This document shows positions 23,836-33,221 of a DNA stretch of 64,000 bases, in pieces. Positions within the stretch are counted from its first letter, which is position 1. Each line of letters opens with the position of its first letter. The translations under genes and the position numbers were made by a program. The stretch is from Streptomyces aurantiacus. Its GTDB lineage: Bacteria; Actinomycetota; Actinomycetes; Streptomycetales; Streptomycetaceae. Where the stretch lies: contig NZ_CP114283.1 in NCBI RefSeq assembly GCF_027107535.1, positions 7,130,001 to 7,194,000 on the forward strand, given 5' to 3'. Below the pieces are notes generated by a model that did no database searches, had not been told where the DNA came from, and was given only the letters and a program-made list of their open reading frames with translations.

Positions 23836-26277
23836 TTACGCCTCCCAGACGGCGGCGGCGGTCCGGTCGTCGGCGTATCCCTTGACCCGGACCGCACTGT
23901 CCGCGAGGAACGCGGCGAGGCCCGGCGGGTCGCCTCCCGACCAGCGGGAGGTCAGGTGCTCGACCAGGCGCGGTTCGCCGCGCAGGGGTTCGGCGAGCCC
24001 GCTGGTGCACAGCAGGAGCGCGTCGCCGGGGCGGGCGACCGAGGCCCGGAAGCGGAAGGGGTCGCGGGGCGGCGGTTCGGGAGCGGGCTCGTACGGGCTC
24101 GGGGGCGTGGTGATGCCCAGATCCATGGTGAGCCGGTCGCCGTCGGGCGTCTCGTGCGGCAGTGATCCGAAGCCGACGACCGCCTCGCCGGCGGTGTCCG
24201 CGACGCGCGGTTCGATGTCCTGCCACTCGCCGTCGCGCAGCCGGAAGAGACCCCCCGCTCCGACGCCGAAGAAGACGCGTGTACGGCACTCGGGGTCGGC
24301 GGGGAGCAGCAGGCAGCGCAGGCTCGCTGTGTACTCCTCGGGAGTCACGCCCTGTTCGGAGGCGCTGGCCCGCAGCTTGCCGAGGCTGCGGTCGGTGAGC
24401 CGGTGCAGGCCCGACTTCAGGTCGCCGCGCCGGGCGGCCCTGATGTCCTCGGCGAGCCGCGCGTGGCTGCGGCCCACGGCCCGTCCGATCCACTGGCACG
24501 CCTCGGCCGCGGCCCGGTGGGCGCCGGGGGTGGCTCGGGCGCCGGTCGCCATGGCCACCAGTACGAGCGCCGCGTCACCGACGCCGAAGCGGGCGGTGAG
24601 CAGGGAGTCCCTGCGCGGCTCGCCCCTGTATCGCGCCGAGTCCCCCCGCACGGACACGGCCCGCAGGGTGCAGGTTCCGTAGGACGCCCCGTCGAGCACC
24701 GTGTCGGCCACGAGGTCGCCGAGGTCGTCCGGGTCCGCGGGCGGCAGTGCGGTGGGTTCGGAGTCGTAGGTGGGCGGGCCGGAGCCCACGTGGCCGAGGG
24801 GGGCGGGGATGTCGGGGACCTGCAGGACGGGCTGGTCGGACGGGCCGCCCGAGGGGACGTCGGCCAGGGTGCCGGACCGGGCGTCAGGGGCGTCCGGCAC
24901 GCCCGGGACACCGGCGGGGGCTTCGGCCGGCGGGACGGAGGGGCCGCCGCCCGCCGCCTCGGGCCGTCCGGTGGAGGCGCCCGTCGCGGGTGCGTCGGAC
25001 GGCATCGGAGGCGGGGCGCCCGCCGGCATCGGAGGCAAGGCACCGGGTGCCACCGAGGACGGCGTGCCGGCGGGGGCCTCGGGACCGGCCGGAGCCCAGC
25101 TGCCGGGACCGGCCTCGGGACGGGCCGGGGCGTCGGGACGACGGGCTGGGGGCTCGGGACGGGCCGGAGTCTCGCGCTCCTCGATGGAGGGAGTGCCCAC
25201 GGTGGGCGGAGGGCCGATGGTCGGCGGTCCTCCCGGCGGCTGGGGCCACCGGGACGCTGCGGGTCCGGCCGCCGGGGCCGCACCGGGGGGCGCGGAGTGC
25301 CGGGGAGCCGCGTCGGAGGAAGAGGCAGAGGACCGGGGAGCCGCGTCGGAGGGGGCGGCATGCCTCGGAGCCGGACCTGCCGGGGACGGAACCGCGTCGG
25401 CCGGGTCTGCCGAAGGCGGGACCGCGTCCACGGGCTCCGGAGAGGGCGGAACCGTGGGCGTCCACGAGGCGGGTGTCGACGAGGTGGGCGTCCGTGGAGT
25501 CGGTGCCGCTGCCTTGGGGGCTTCCGGGGACATGCCCGGGGGCGGTGTCGGCGCACGGGGTCCTGTCGGTCCGGGCCCGGGTGGGAAGGTGGCCGGACCC
25601 GGGGTTTCGGCGGGCGGGGCCTCCCAGGGGGCCCGCTGCCGCTGGTGAAGCCCGCTGTTGTGCGTCTCGTCGGACGGGGGGCCTTCGCCGGGGCGGACGC
25701 CACCCCCGGCGGGGCCCGGTGAACCGGCCACGGGCCCACGCGGGTCGCCTGTCCACGCCCCGCGGGCCTGCCACCCCGCTCCGGCCTCCGCGCTGCCGAT
25801 GTCTCCGTCGGCCTCGTCGTCTCCGGACCCACCGCCGGCCGGTCGCCCGGCCACGGACCCTCCGGGCGTACCCGTTTCCCGGCCCCCGGAGGTCCCGGAC
25901 AGGCCGGAAGGCCCGGCCGCGGCCGGGCCGGACGGCACGCGCGAGGCCGGTCCGCTCGGCGGCCACCAGGGCGGGGGATCCGACTCCATGGACCCGTCGT
26001 CGGCGCGCGACCCGTGGCCCGGCGCGGCAGGGCCGGACGCGCCGTGGAGACGCCGGGGCCGCTCGGTCGGCGTGCGGGGCGGCGGTACGGCGGGCCCCTC
26101 GGCCGAGGGCACCGGGGCCGCGTCGGCATGCGCTCCCAGGGTGTCCGTCGCCGAGGCGAACCGGTCGTCGAGCGAGTCCGCCGCGGGCGCGGGCCCGGTG
26201 TCCCCCGTGGAGTCGTCGTACAGCTGCCCCCACCAGTCGTCCTGATGACCGGTGGGCCTCTCCCCCTGCTGGCTCAT
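23836..26277 (-). CDS. Large Pro-rich protein with C-terminal PP2C-like domain
   Basis: 813 residues from ATG 26277 (SQQGERPTGHQDDWWGQLYD). Residues about 30-520 are Pro/Ala/Gly/Ser low complexity, with irregular SAPPGAAP- and PPSADPADAV-like repeats. The C-terminal 285 residues resemble PP2C: SVRGDSARYRGEPRRDSLLT, ALVLVAMATGARATP, GDALLLCTSGLAEPL (the GDxLLLCTDG strand) and YADDRTAAAVWE (the DD/DN-T motif). The usual DGMGG metal motif reads ATGARA, so the metal site looks incomplete. It may be a pseudophosphatase or use a modified site. It starts about 600 bases from the divergent LuxR-type gene. Confidence 0.78.
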   Translation of the reverse strand: MSQQGERPTGHQDDWWGQLYDDSTGDTGPAPAADSLDDRFASATDTLGAHADAAPVPSAEGPAVPPPRTPTERPRRLHGASGPAAPGHGSRADDGSMESDPPPWWPPSGPASRVPSGPAAAGPSGLSGTSGGRETGTPGGSVAGRPAGGGSGDDEADGDIGSAEAGAGWQARGAWTGDPRGPVAGSPGPAGGGVRPGEGPPSDETHNSGLHQRQRAPWEAPPAETPGPATFPPGPGPTGPRAPTPPPGMSPEAPKAAAPTPRTPTSSTPASWTPTVPPSPEPVDAVPPSADPADAVPSPAGPAPRHAAPSDAAPRSSASSSDAAPRHSAPPGAAPAAGPAASRWPQPPGGPPTIGPPPTVGTPSIEERETPARPEPPARRPDAPARPEAGPGSWAPAGPEAPAGTPSSVAPGALPPMPAGAPPPMPSDAPATGASTGRPEAAGGGPSVPPAEAPAGVPGVPDAPDARSGTLADVPSGGPSDQPVLQVPDIPAPLGHVGSGPPTYDSEPTALPPADPDDLGDLVADTVLDGASYGTCTLRAVSVRGDSARYRGEPRRDSLLTARFGVGDAALVLVAMATGARATPGAHRAAAEACQWIGRAVGRSHARLAEDIRAARRGDLKSGLHRLTDRSLGKLRASASEQGVTPEEYTASLRCLLLPADPECRTRVFFGVGAGGLFRLRDGEWQDIEPRVADTAGEAVVGFGSLPHETPDGDRLTMDLGITTPPSPYEPAPEPPPRDPFRFRASVARPGDALLLCTSGLAEPLRGEPRLVEHLTSRWSGGDPPGLAAFLADSAVRVKGYADDRTAAAVWEA

Positions 26278-26878
26278 GCCCCTGATTGTCCACCGTTGAG
26301 GCCGGATGAAAACGGTGCATCCGGAAAAACCGGCCGGGAGGTCGGGGTCGAACAACGGTACGGGGCCGCCGGGCGGTCCCACCCCCCACGGGAGAACCGC
26401 CCGGCGGCGCCGGTGTGACCGGACCCCGGTGTACCGCCGAGGCCCGCGTCACGCTCTGGTGGGCCGGCTTCCGCGCGAAGCGGTCCGTCCGGCCCGGAGT
26501 GTGCCCCGCTTCCCTGGGGCCGAGCTGTGATCCCGGGGCGGGTTCCACCTGCGGCCCTGTTCATCCATGCCGACCCTGATCCTTCGATCATTGGCCGGTC
26601 CTCGCCGGTCGCCGCCCCCGGGCTCACCGTCGGCGAGGCGGCCCCGGCAGCGGCTCCGCCGCGCCCCGTGCCGTGCGCACCGCCGCTCCCGCCCCCCGAC
26701 CGGCCCCGCACGTTCGCGCAGGCCGATGCCGTTCGAGACGGACATGACCGGCCCTGCGTCACGCTGTCGTACCGCCACCTTGGCAGAGACCCGGACGGTA
26801 CGGCGATGATGTGCCGAGGCGGGTTTACGCCGTGGCCGTTTTCCGCCACGGCCGGTCTTCGGGGAGGGGCACAGCCGC
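26278..26878. other. Long divergent intergenic region
   Basis: 601 bases with no gene I can support. It contains an inverted repeat CCGGATG...CATCCGG (26302-26324) near the PP2C-like start and a hairpin CCGTGGC...GCCACGG (26830-26851) about 30 bases before the TrmB/LuxR start, which could act as an attenuator or terminator. Reading frames stay open here only because of base composition. Confidence 0.4.
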
Positions 26879-27886
26879 ATGCACGGAGCGACAGGGCTGG
26901 CAGCGATAGGGCTCGACGGCACACACGAGTCGGCGTACCGGGCGCTGGTGTCCGTGGGAGCCGCCGACGTGCCCGATCTCGCGCGGCGGCTCGCGCTCGG
27001 CGAGCACGACACCGAGCGCGCGCTGCGCGGGCTGGAACGGCACGGTCTCGCGGCCCAGTCGTCCGCCCGGCCCGGCCGCTGGGTCGCGGCGCCGCCCGGC
27101 GTCGCGCTCGGCGCGCTGCTCACCCAGCGGCGCCACGAGCTGGACCAGGCCGAGCTGGCGGCGACGCTGCTCGCCGAGGACTTCCGTGCGCGGTCCGCCG
27201 AGCCCGCCGCGCACGACCTGGTCGAGGTGGTGACCGGCGCGGCCGCGGTCGCCCAGCGGTTCCTGCAGCTCCAGCTCGGTGCGAGCGAGGAGGTGTGCGC
27301 CCTGGTCACGGGCCGTCCCGTCGTCGTCGCCGGGACGGACAACGACGCGGAGAAGCAGGCCGCCGACCGGGGTGTCCGCTACCGCGTCGTCGTCGAGCGA
27401 TCGGTCCTGGACCTGCCCGACGGCATCACGGAGCTGTCCGCGGCACTCGGCCGGGACGAGCGGGTCCGGGTCGTGGACACCGTGCCGACCAAGCTGGTGA
27501 TCGCCGACCGGACCCTCGCGATGGTGCCGCTGACCTCGCGGACCCTGGAGCCCGCCGCGCTCGTCGTCCACGCGAGCGGTCTGCTCGAATCGCTGTCGGG
27601 CCTGTTCGAGTCGGTGTGGCGGGACGCGCTCCCGCTGCGCCTGGGCGCGCCCGGAACGGTGACCGAGGAGGAGCGGGAAGGCCCGGACGGCACCGATCTG
27701 GAGATCCTCTCGCTGCTCCTCGCCGGGCTGACCGACGCGAGCGTCGCCAAACAGCTCGACCTGGGCCTGCGGACCGTGCAGCGCCGGGTGAAGCGGCTGA
27801 TGGAGCTGACGGGCGTGACGACCCGGCTCCAGCTCGGCTGGCACACGTACGAGAAGGGCTGGGTCGCCCGGGAGCAGCAGGACTGA
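26879..27886 (+). CDS. TrmB-like/LuxR-type helix-turn-helix regulator
   Basis: 335 residues. The N-terminal part (about 14-80: HESAYRALVSVGAADVPDLA, RRLALGEHDTERALRGLERH) is a winged helix of the TrmB type. The middle is an alpha/beta ligand-type domain (VVVERSVLDLPDGITEL, RVVDTVPTKLVIADRTLAM). The C-terminus (about 270-325) is a LuxR/GerE helix-turn-helix: EILSLLLAGLTDASVAKQLD and LGLRTVQRRVKRLMELTGV. ATG 26879 has GGGGAGGGG upstream. This dual-HTH design is frequent in Streptomyces regulators beside antibiotic or stress genes, but its target is not obvious here. Confidence 0.85.
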   Translation: MHGATGLAAIGLDGTHESAYRALVSVGAADVPDLARRLALGEHDTERALRGLERHGLAAQSSARPGRWVAAPPGVALGALLTQRRHELDQAELAATLLAEDFRARSAEPAAHDLVEVVTGAAAVAQRFLQLQLGASEEVCALVTGRPVVVAGTDNDAEKQAADRGVRYRVVVERSVLDLPDGITELSAALGRDERVRVVDTVPTKLVIADRTLAMVPLTSRTLEPAALVVHASGLLESLSGLFESVWRDALPLRLGAPGTVTEEEREGPDGTDLEILSLLLAGLTDASVAKQLDLGLRTVQRRVKRLMELTGVTTRLQLGWHTYEKGWVAREQQD

Positions 27887-27922
27887 CCTGCGGTTTCGCC
27901 CGTTGTGGGGCACTCTGGGCAG

Positions 27923-28405
27923 ATGGGAGCGTGGGAACTCCTGCTGGTCGGCGTGGTGATGCTGCTCGGCCTGAGCGGAGTGCTGGTACCCGGCGCGCCG
28001 GGGTCGTGGCTCGTGTGGGCCGCGGTCCTGTGGTGGGCGTTCGAGGACCCCAAGGCCCTCTCCTGGGGCGTGCTCGCCGGTGCCACCGCCGCCCTCTTCG
28101 TCGCCCAGGTGATCCGCTGGCGGCTGCCACCACGCAGGCTGCGCTCCAGCGGCGCCACCCCCCGCATGGCGGTGTACGCGGGCGTCGGCGCCCTGCTCGG
28201 CTTCGTCGTCGTGCCGGTGCTCGGCGCGATACCCGGCTACGTCGGCGGCGCCTACCTCGCCGAACGACTGCGGCTGGGCGGCCACGGGGAGGCGATGGCC
28301 TCGGTGCGCTCGGTGATGCGCCGCGGCGGGACGAGCGTGCTGGTGGAGCTGTTCACCTGCCTGCTGATCACGGGGGCGTGGCTGGGCGCCGTGCTCTTCG
28401 GCTGA
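27923..28405 (+). CDS. DUF456 family membrane protein
   Basis: 160 residues, integral membrane protein with about four hydrophobic segments (WELLLVGVVMLLGLSGVLVP, GSWLVWAAVLWWAF, AVYAGVGALLGFVVVPVLGA, VLVELFTCLLITGAWLGAVL). The Gly-rich signature PGAPGSWLVWAAVLWWAFED and IPGYVGGAYLAERLR fit DUF456. ATG 27923 is preferred to GTG 27905, because GGGC and GGGGC precede it and the first helix begins straight after. It follows the regulator by 36 bases on the same strand. Function unknown. Confidence 0.82.
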   Translation: MGAWELLLVGVVMLLGLSGVLVPGAPGSWLVWAAVLWWAFEDPKALSWGVLAGATAALFVAQVIRWRLPPRRLRSSGATPRMAVYAGVGALLGFVVVPVLGAIPGYVGGAYLAERLRLGGHGEAMASVRSVMRRGGTSVLVELFTCLLITGAWLGAVLFG

Positions 28406-28532
28406 GCGCCGACCGCCCCGGTGCGGTGCGGGGCCGCCGTACGGGGTTGAGCGGCTCGGTGTCGTGCGGGGCCGTGGTGCGTCGCGGTACGGCGCATTAC
28501 GTACGACAACACATCGGATCTCTCACTTGCTG

Positions 28533-28561
28533 TTGACGGCATCACGCACCTTCTCTACGTT
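28533..28561 (+). promoter_or_regulatory. Sigma-70-type promoter for the GH95-like gene
   Basis: TTGACG (28533-28538) and TACGTT (28556-28561) are separated by exactly 17 bases, fitting a housekeeping (HrdB) promoter. The predicted transcript would begin around 28568, leaving a leader of about 75 bases. ACATCGGATC lies just upstream (28510-28519) and might be part of an operator. Confidence 0.65.
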
Positions 28562-28642
28562 GCGTGCCGGGATAGCTCCGATGAATCGCCCGGTTTTCGC
28601 TTACGCAGCCGCACGCAGCCGCACAAACCGCCAGGAGTCGCG

Positions 28643-30979
28643 ATGCCCCGCCCGTCCAGACGTACCGTGCTCACCACCGGATCCGCCGCCGGCGGCGCCC
28701 TGCTCGCCGGCGGGCTGCCGGCCCAGGCTGGAGCGGACACCCGCCGGAACGACCCGTCATCCCCGCCCGACGACCTCGGTTCCGACCCCTGGCGCACCGT
28801 CCTCGACGACGCCGACCTCGTCTGGCGGCGGATGCCGAAGACCTGGTACGAGGGCCCGTACCTGGGCAACGGCTTCCTCGGTTCCGGCATCTACGCCGAG
28901 CCCGGCCGGGAGACCGAGGCCGTCCGCTTCAACGTGCAGCACTCCGAAGTGCAGGACCACCGCCCGCGGTTCGGGTCGCTCTTCGGGCTCGCGCGGCTGC
29001 CGATCGGCCACTTCACCCTGGAACCGGTCGGCACGATCACCTCACTGGACTGGCGGCTCGGACTCCGCGACGCCGAGCTGACCGGAACGCTCACCACGGA
29101 CCGCGGCACCCTCACGATCCGCGCGCTGGTGCACACCACCCGCTCGGTGCTCGTCGTCGAGGTGACACCGAGCAGCGGCGAACGCGACCACCGGTGGGTG
29201 TTCCATCCGGCCGAGGCGATCAGCCCGCGCGCCGCGTTCCGCCCGCTGCCGGAGGGCTACACCGGCAACCCGCCCGCCGCGGTCGAGGAGCACGACGGCG
29301 CCCTCGCGGCCGTACAGCCGCTCCTGGCCGGCGGTCGGCACGTCACCGCGTGGCGGGAGCGGGCCCGCGGGTCACGGCGGACCCTGTACGTCCATGTCGC
29401 GCACTCGTACCCGGGGACGGCGGCACGGGGACGGGCCCTGGCAGCGGTCCGCAAGGCCGCCCGACTGCCCTACGACGGACTGGCTTCGACGCACCGGTCC
29501 TGGTGGCGTGCCTTCTACCGCAAGAGCTTCCTGTCGCTCCCCGACGCCCGCCTCCAGCGTTTCTACTGGATCCAGCTGTACAAGACGGCGTCCGCGGCCC
29601 GGCGAGACGCCCCCGTGATGGCCACCAGCGGCCCCTGGCTGGAGTCCACCCCGTGGCCGGCGACCTGGTGGAACCTGAACGTGCAGTTGGAGTACTGGCT
29701 GATCCACGGCTCCAACCATCTCGAACTCGACGCCGTCACGCGGGCGTTGAGCGAGTTCCGGGACAATCTGAAGGCCGAGATGGCCCCGGCGTACCGCGCC
29801 GACTCGCTCGGCATACCGCGCACCACGGACGCGTACCTGGTCAACGGCGGCGCCACGAGCAACGCCGAGGGCTACGGGGTCGGCATCCCCGGCCAGGACC
29901 CGCCGACGCCCGAGGTGGGGAACCTCGTGTGGGCGCTGCACAACGTCTGGCTCAGTTACCGCCACACCATGGACGAGTCGATCCTCCGGGACGTCCTCTT
30001 CCCGCTCCTGCGCAAGGCTGTCTCCTACTACCTGCACTTCCTGGAGCCCGGCCCGGACGGCAGACTGCACCTGCCGGCGACGTTCTCGCCCGAGTACGGC
30101 GGCAACTCGCGGGACTGCAACTACGACCTGATGCTGCTGACCTGGGGCTGCCGCACCCTCCTGGAGTCGGCCGAACTCCTCGGCGTCCGAGACGAGTCGG
30201 CGCCCCGCTGGCGGGAGGTGCTGGAGCGGCGCGCCGCGTACCCGACCGACGCGAACGGCTTCATGATCGGCGCGGACATCCCCTTCGCCAAGTCGCACCG
30301 CCACTACTCGCACCTGCTCGCCGTCTACCCCCTGTACGAGCTGACGGGCCGCACGCCCGACGAACGGGCCCTGATCGAGAAGTCGTTGGCCCACTGGGTC
30401 GGCTTCGAAGGTGCGCTCCAGGGCTACACGTTCACGGGTGCGGCCTCGATGTCGGCCCTGCTCGGCAAGGGTGAGGACGCGCTCGCCTACCTCGACCAGC
30501 TCATGGCCCGCTTCATCCAGCCCAACACCATGTACAAGGAGTCCGGGCCGGTGATCGAGACCCCGCTCTCCGCCGCCCAGTCGCTGCACGACATGGTCTG
30601 CCAGTCCTGGGGCGGCGTCGTCCGGGTCTTCCCGGCACTGCCCGCCGCCTGGGCCGACCTGACCGTGCACGACTTCCGTACGCAGGGGGCGTTCCGGCTC
30701 AGCGCGGTGCGCAGGGGCGGCCGGACCCGGTGGGTCCGGCTCGTCAGCGAGGCGGGCGCCCCCTGCGTCGTACGGCACGGGGTGCCGGGAGCGATCGACG
30801 TACGTGACGGACGCGGGCGGCCGCTGCGCCACGAGGACGCGGGTGACGGGAGCATCCGGATCGCCCTGAGGAAGGGCGGGTCGGCGCTGATCACCGCCCG
30901 GGGTGACCGGCCCGACCTGCGGGTCACCGCCGTCGAGCCGAACGGGGAAGCCCCGCGCTGGGGCCTGCCCACCCCGTGA
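28643..30979 (+). CDS. Secreted glycoside hydrolase, GH95 (alpha-L-fucosidase)-like
   Basis: 778 residues with a twin-arginine signal (PSRRTVLTTGSAAGGALLAG). After it comes the GH95 N-terminal beta domain (PKTWYEGPYLGNGFLGSGIY, FNVQHSEVQDHR), then an alpha/alpha-barrel: WWNLNVQLEYWLIHGSNHLE corresponds to the NxN motif that positions water in GH95, and LPATFSPEYGGNSRDCNYDL holds the SPE glutamate proposed as the acid. SAAQSLHDMVCQSWGG and the C-terminal beta domain follow. The late GH95 aspartate region (DGN) is not obvious, so specificity may differ from fucosidase. It is convergent with the SGNH gene, which starts its stop two bases away. Confidence 0.82.
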   Translation: MPRPSRRTVLTTGSAAGGALLAGGLPAQAGADTRRNDPSSPPDDLGSDPWRTVLDDADLVWRRMPKTWYEGPYLGNGFLGSGIYAEPGRETEAVRFNVQHSEVQDHRPRFGSLFGLARLPIGHFTLEPVGTITSLDWRLGLRDAELTGTLTTDRGTLTIRALVHTTRSVLVVEVTPSSGERDHRWVFHPAEAISPRAAFRPLPEGYTGNPPAAVEEHDGALAAVQPLLAGGRHVTAWRERARGSRRTLYVHVAHSYPGTAARGRALAAVRKAARLPYDGLASTHRSWWRAFYRKSFLSLPDARLQRFYWIQLYKTASAARRDAPVMATSGPWLESTPWPATWWNLNVQLEYWLIHGSNHLELDAVTRALSEFRDNLKAEMAPAYRADSLGIPRTTDAYLVNGGATSNAEGYGVGIPGQDPPTPEVGNLVWALHNVWLSYRHTMDESILRDVLFPLLRKAVSYYLHFLEPGPDGRLHLPATFSPEYGGNSRDCNYDLMLLTWGCRTLLESAELLGVRDESAPRWREVLERRAAYPTDANGFMIGADIPFAKSHRHYSHLLAVYPLYELTGRTPDERALIEKSLAHWVGFEGALQGYTFTGAASMSALLGKGEDALAYLDQLMARFIQPNTMYKESGPVIETPLSAAQSLHDMVCQSWGGVVRVFPALPAAWADLTVHDFRTQGAFRLSAVRRGGRTRWVRLVSEAGAPCVVRHGVPGAIDVRDGRGRPLRHEDAGDGSIRIALRKGGSALITARGDRPDLRVTAVEPNGEAPRWGLPTP

Positions 30980-30980
30980 G

Positions 30981-32240
30981 TCACCGGGCCAGAGCGGCCA
31001 GGTCGACGCTGTCGGCCAGAGCCCGCATGCCGGCGTCGTTGAAATGGAGATGGTCGCCGGGATCGTAGGCGGGCAGCATGCGGTGCGGCCGGGACGGGTC
31101 GCGGACGACGGCGTCGAAGTCCGCGACCGCGTCGAACAGCCCGCCGGTGCGGATGAGGTGGTTGACCGACCGGCGGACGCGCTCGCGTGCCTCCGTGTGG
31201 CTGCCGTGGCCGCCGAACGGCGTGAGGGTGGCGCCGACGACACGGATCCCGCGGGCGTGGGCGCGCCGGACGATCTCGCGGTACGCGGCGCCGAGGGCGG
31301 CCGGGTCGGTCTGGTTCGGCGGGCTCTTGATGTCGTTGACGCCCTCCATCACGATCACCGTGCGCACCCCCGTGCGGGAGAGCACGTCGGCGTCGAACCG
31401 GGCCAGAGCGCTGGGCCCCCGGCCTTCGAGCAGCAGCCGGTTGCCGGCGACTCCCGCGTTCAGTACGCCCTGCCGGCGGTGGGACGGCAGGGCGCGCAGG
31501 CGCTCGGCGAGCCGGTCGGGCCAGCGGCGGTTGGTGTTCGGCGTCGAACCGGAGCCGTCGGTGAGCGAGTCGCCGAACGCGACGACGCTCCCCGCGGCCT
31601 GCGGACGGCGCACGTCGACACCTGTCACGTAGTACCAGGAGCCGGTCGTGGTTGTGTACGCCGCGCCGCTCGCCTCCGCGACCCGATTGCCCTTCCTGGC
31701 AAGGAAGTTGGTCTGCCGCGCGTCGCGATGGTAGGTCGCCGGCCCCGGGTCGCCGGGGGTGTGGAGGGTGACGAGAAGGTTGGCGGCGGCCGGCACCGTC
31801 AGCGTGACCGGGTCGCTCACGACGTCCCTGCCGGCCGGCACGGTGATCCTCTTCCTGCCGCCGAAGGTGAGCGTGCGCATCGTGCCACGCAGGGCGTTCG
31901 GGCTCTCGGGCGCCTTCGGCTGCTGCCTGGCCAGGGTGGCGCCGCCGAGGACGAGCGGCCGGGTGCCGAGCCGGTTGGAGATCCGTACGCGGACGGCCGT
32001 GCCGCCGACGCTCGTGTGGACGACGTTACGGATCGAGGCGTCGGGGAGCGGCGGCGCGGTGCCGGAGGCGGCGGCCTCCCAGGTGCCGGTCCAGTACGCG
32101 GGGGTGGCTCGCAGGGCCGTGCGGTCGGGGGCCGCCCCGGAACCTGTGTGGGCCACGCCCGTGCCCGTCAGAGTGAGTGCCAGCGCACCGGCCAGGGCGG
32201 TCGCCGCCCGTGCGGCGTCTCTTCGTCCGAACCCGACCAT
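30981..32240 (-). CDS. Secreted SGNH/GDSL hydrolase
   Basis: 419 residues, with an N-terminal signal (GRRDAARAATALAGALALTL). A beta-sandwich domain (residues about 45-190: YWTGTWEAAASG, VRVRISNRLGTRPLVLGG) precedes the SGNH domain: SVVAFGDSLTDGSGS (block I nucleophile serine), GVAGNRLL (block II glycine), VIVMEGVNDI (block III asparagine), and GDHLHFNDAGMRAL (block V Asp/His). These esterases remove acyl groups from sugars or lipids. ATG 32240 has GCAGGAACGC before it. It is convergent with the GH95-like gene, so the two secreted enzymes may act on one decorated polysaccharide. Confidence 0.9.
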   Translation of the reverse strand: MVGFGRRDAARAATALAGALALTLTGTGVAHTGSGAAPDRTALRATPAYWTGTWEAAASGTAPPLPDASIRNVVHTSVGGTAVRVRISNRLGTRPLVLGGATLARQQPKAPESPNALRGTMRTLTFGGRKRITVPAGRDVVSDPVTLTVPAAANLLVTLHTPGDPGPATYHRDARQTNFLARKGNRVAEASGAAYTTTTGSWYYVTGVDVRRPQAAGSVVAFGDSLTDGSGSTPNTNRRWPDRLAERLRALPSHRRQGVLNAGVAGNRLLLEGRGPSALARFDADVLSRTGVRTVIVMEGVNDIKSPPNQTDPAALGAAYREIVRRAHARGIRVVGATLTPFGGHGSHTEARERVRRSVNHLIRTGGLFDAVADFDAVVRDPSRPHRMLPAYDPGDHLHFNDAGMRALADSVDLAALAR

Positions 32241-32351
32241 GCGTTCCTGCCTTCCGCCGACAGAGCCCGACGGAGCCCGACGGGTGCGGGTCTCCGGATC
32301 TGGGGCCAGGATCCGATGCGGAGAGCACGAAAACCGTGTTTGGCTGCTGAC

Positions 32352-32720
32352 ATGACCGCATTCAGTGAAGCCGAACGGGCGTACCTAAAGTCCCAGCGGC
32401 TGGGCCGCCTCGCCACCGTCGACCAGCACGGCCAGCCGCAGGCGAACCCCGTCGGCTTCCATCCGCAGGACGACGGCACCATCCTCATCGGCGGCTATGC
32501 CATGGGGACCACCAAGAAGTGGCGCAACCTGCAGAAGAACCCCAAGGTCGCCCTGGTGATCGACGACATCGTCAGCCTCCGCCCCTGGAAGGTGCGCGGA
32601 GTGGACATCCGTGGGGACGCCGAACTGCTGACCGGGCCGCACGAGTTGGGACCGCACTTCAGCGAGGAGCTGATCCGCGTCCACCCCCGGCGCATCCACA
32701 GCTGGGGTCTCGAGGAATAG
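32352..32720 (+). CDS. PPOX class F420-dependent oxidoreductase-like protein
   Basis: 122 residues, a small split-barrel flavin/F420-binding protein. The family opening is clear (FSEAERAYLKSQRLGRLATV, DQHGQPQANPVGFHPQDDGT), followed by ILIGGYAMGTTKKWRNLQKN, VALVIDDIVSLRPWKVRGVD and HPRRIHSWGLEE. Family members use reduced F420 or a flavin to reduce various substrates. ATG 32352 matches the family N-terminus but has no good ribosome site; ATG 32316 would add 12 residues. It is divergent from the SGNH gene and convergent with ogt. Confidence 0.9.
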   Translation: MTAFSEAERAYLKSQRLGRLATVDQHGQPQANPVGFHPQDDGTILIGGYAMGTTKKWRNLQKNPKVALVIDDIVSLRPWKVRGVDIRGDAELLTGPHELGPHFSEELIRVHPRRIHSWGLEE

Positions 32721-32741
32721 CCGGGCGGCCGAAGGATCGTC

Positions 32742-33221
32742 TCATCGGCCTTCGAGGGTGAGGAGTCGGAGCTTGCGCTCCAGCCCTCCCGCGTACCCCG
32801 TGAGCGATCCGTCCGCGCCGATCACACGATGGCACGGGCGGACGATCAGCAGCGGATTGGCGCCGATCGCTCCGCCGACGGCCCGCACGGCGATGCGCGA
32901 CGCACCGATCCGGGCGGCGATCTCCCCGTACGTGATGGTCGTCCCGTAGGGGACGGAGTCGAGGGCGCTCCAGACCCGCTCCCGGAACTCGGTGCCGCTC
33001 GGCCTCAGCTCCAGCTGGAACTCCTTGAGTTCGCGGGCGAAGTAGGCGGCCAGCTGCCGCTCGGCCTCCTGGAAGGGTTCCGGTGCGCGTCGCCAGTCCG
33101 CCTCGACCGTGCGTCCGCCCTTCTGGCCGGGCACGGAGAGGGAGGTCAGCGCGCCCGACTCGTCAGCGGTGAGCAGGAGTTCACCGACAGGACTGTCCAG
33201 GGCCGTGTAGTACGTGGTCAC
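32742..33221 (-). CDS. ogt: Methylated-DNA--protein-cysteine methyltransferase
   Basis: 159 residues. This suicide repair enzyme transfers the methyl group from O6-methylguanine to its own cysteine. The active site RPCHRVIGADGSLTGYAGG is intact, with the wing and helix-turn-helix region VWSALDSVPYGTTITYGEIA and the asparagine hinge (here IGANPLLIV). The GTG at 33221 overlaps the stop of the upstream Ada/AlkA gene (GTGA, four bases), so translation is coupled and the pair forms an alkylation-response operon. Confidence 0.95.
   Translation of the reverse strand: MTTYYTALDSPVGELLLTADESGALTSLSVPGQKGGRTVEADWRRAPEPFQEAERQLAAYFARELKEFQLELRPSGTEFRERVWSALDSVPYGTTITYGEIAARIGASRIAVRAVGGAIGANPLLIVRPCHRVIGADGSLTGYAGGLERKLRLLTLEGR

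Noticed and set aside
26527..28536. 669-codon rightward ORF over the TrmB/LuxR and DUF456 genes
   Set aside because: Frame shadow, Arg/Ala/Gly-rich, while the other frame has clear helix-turn-helix motifs and ribosome site.
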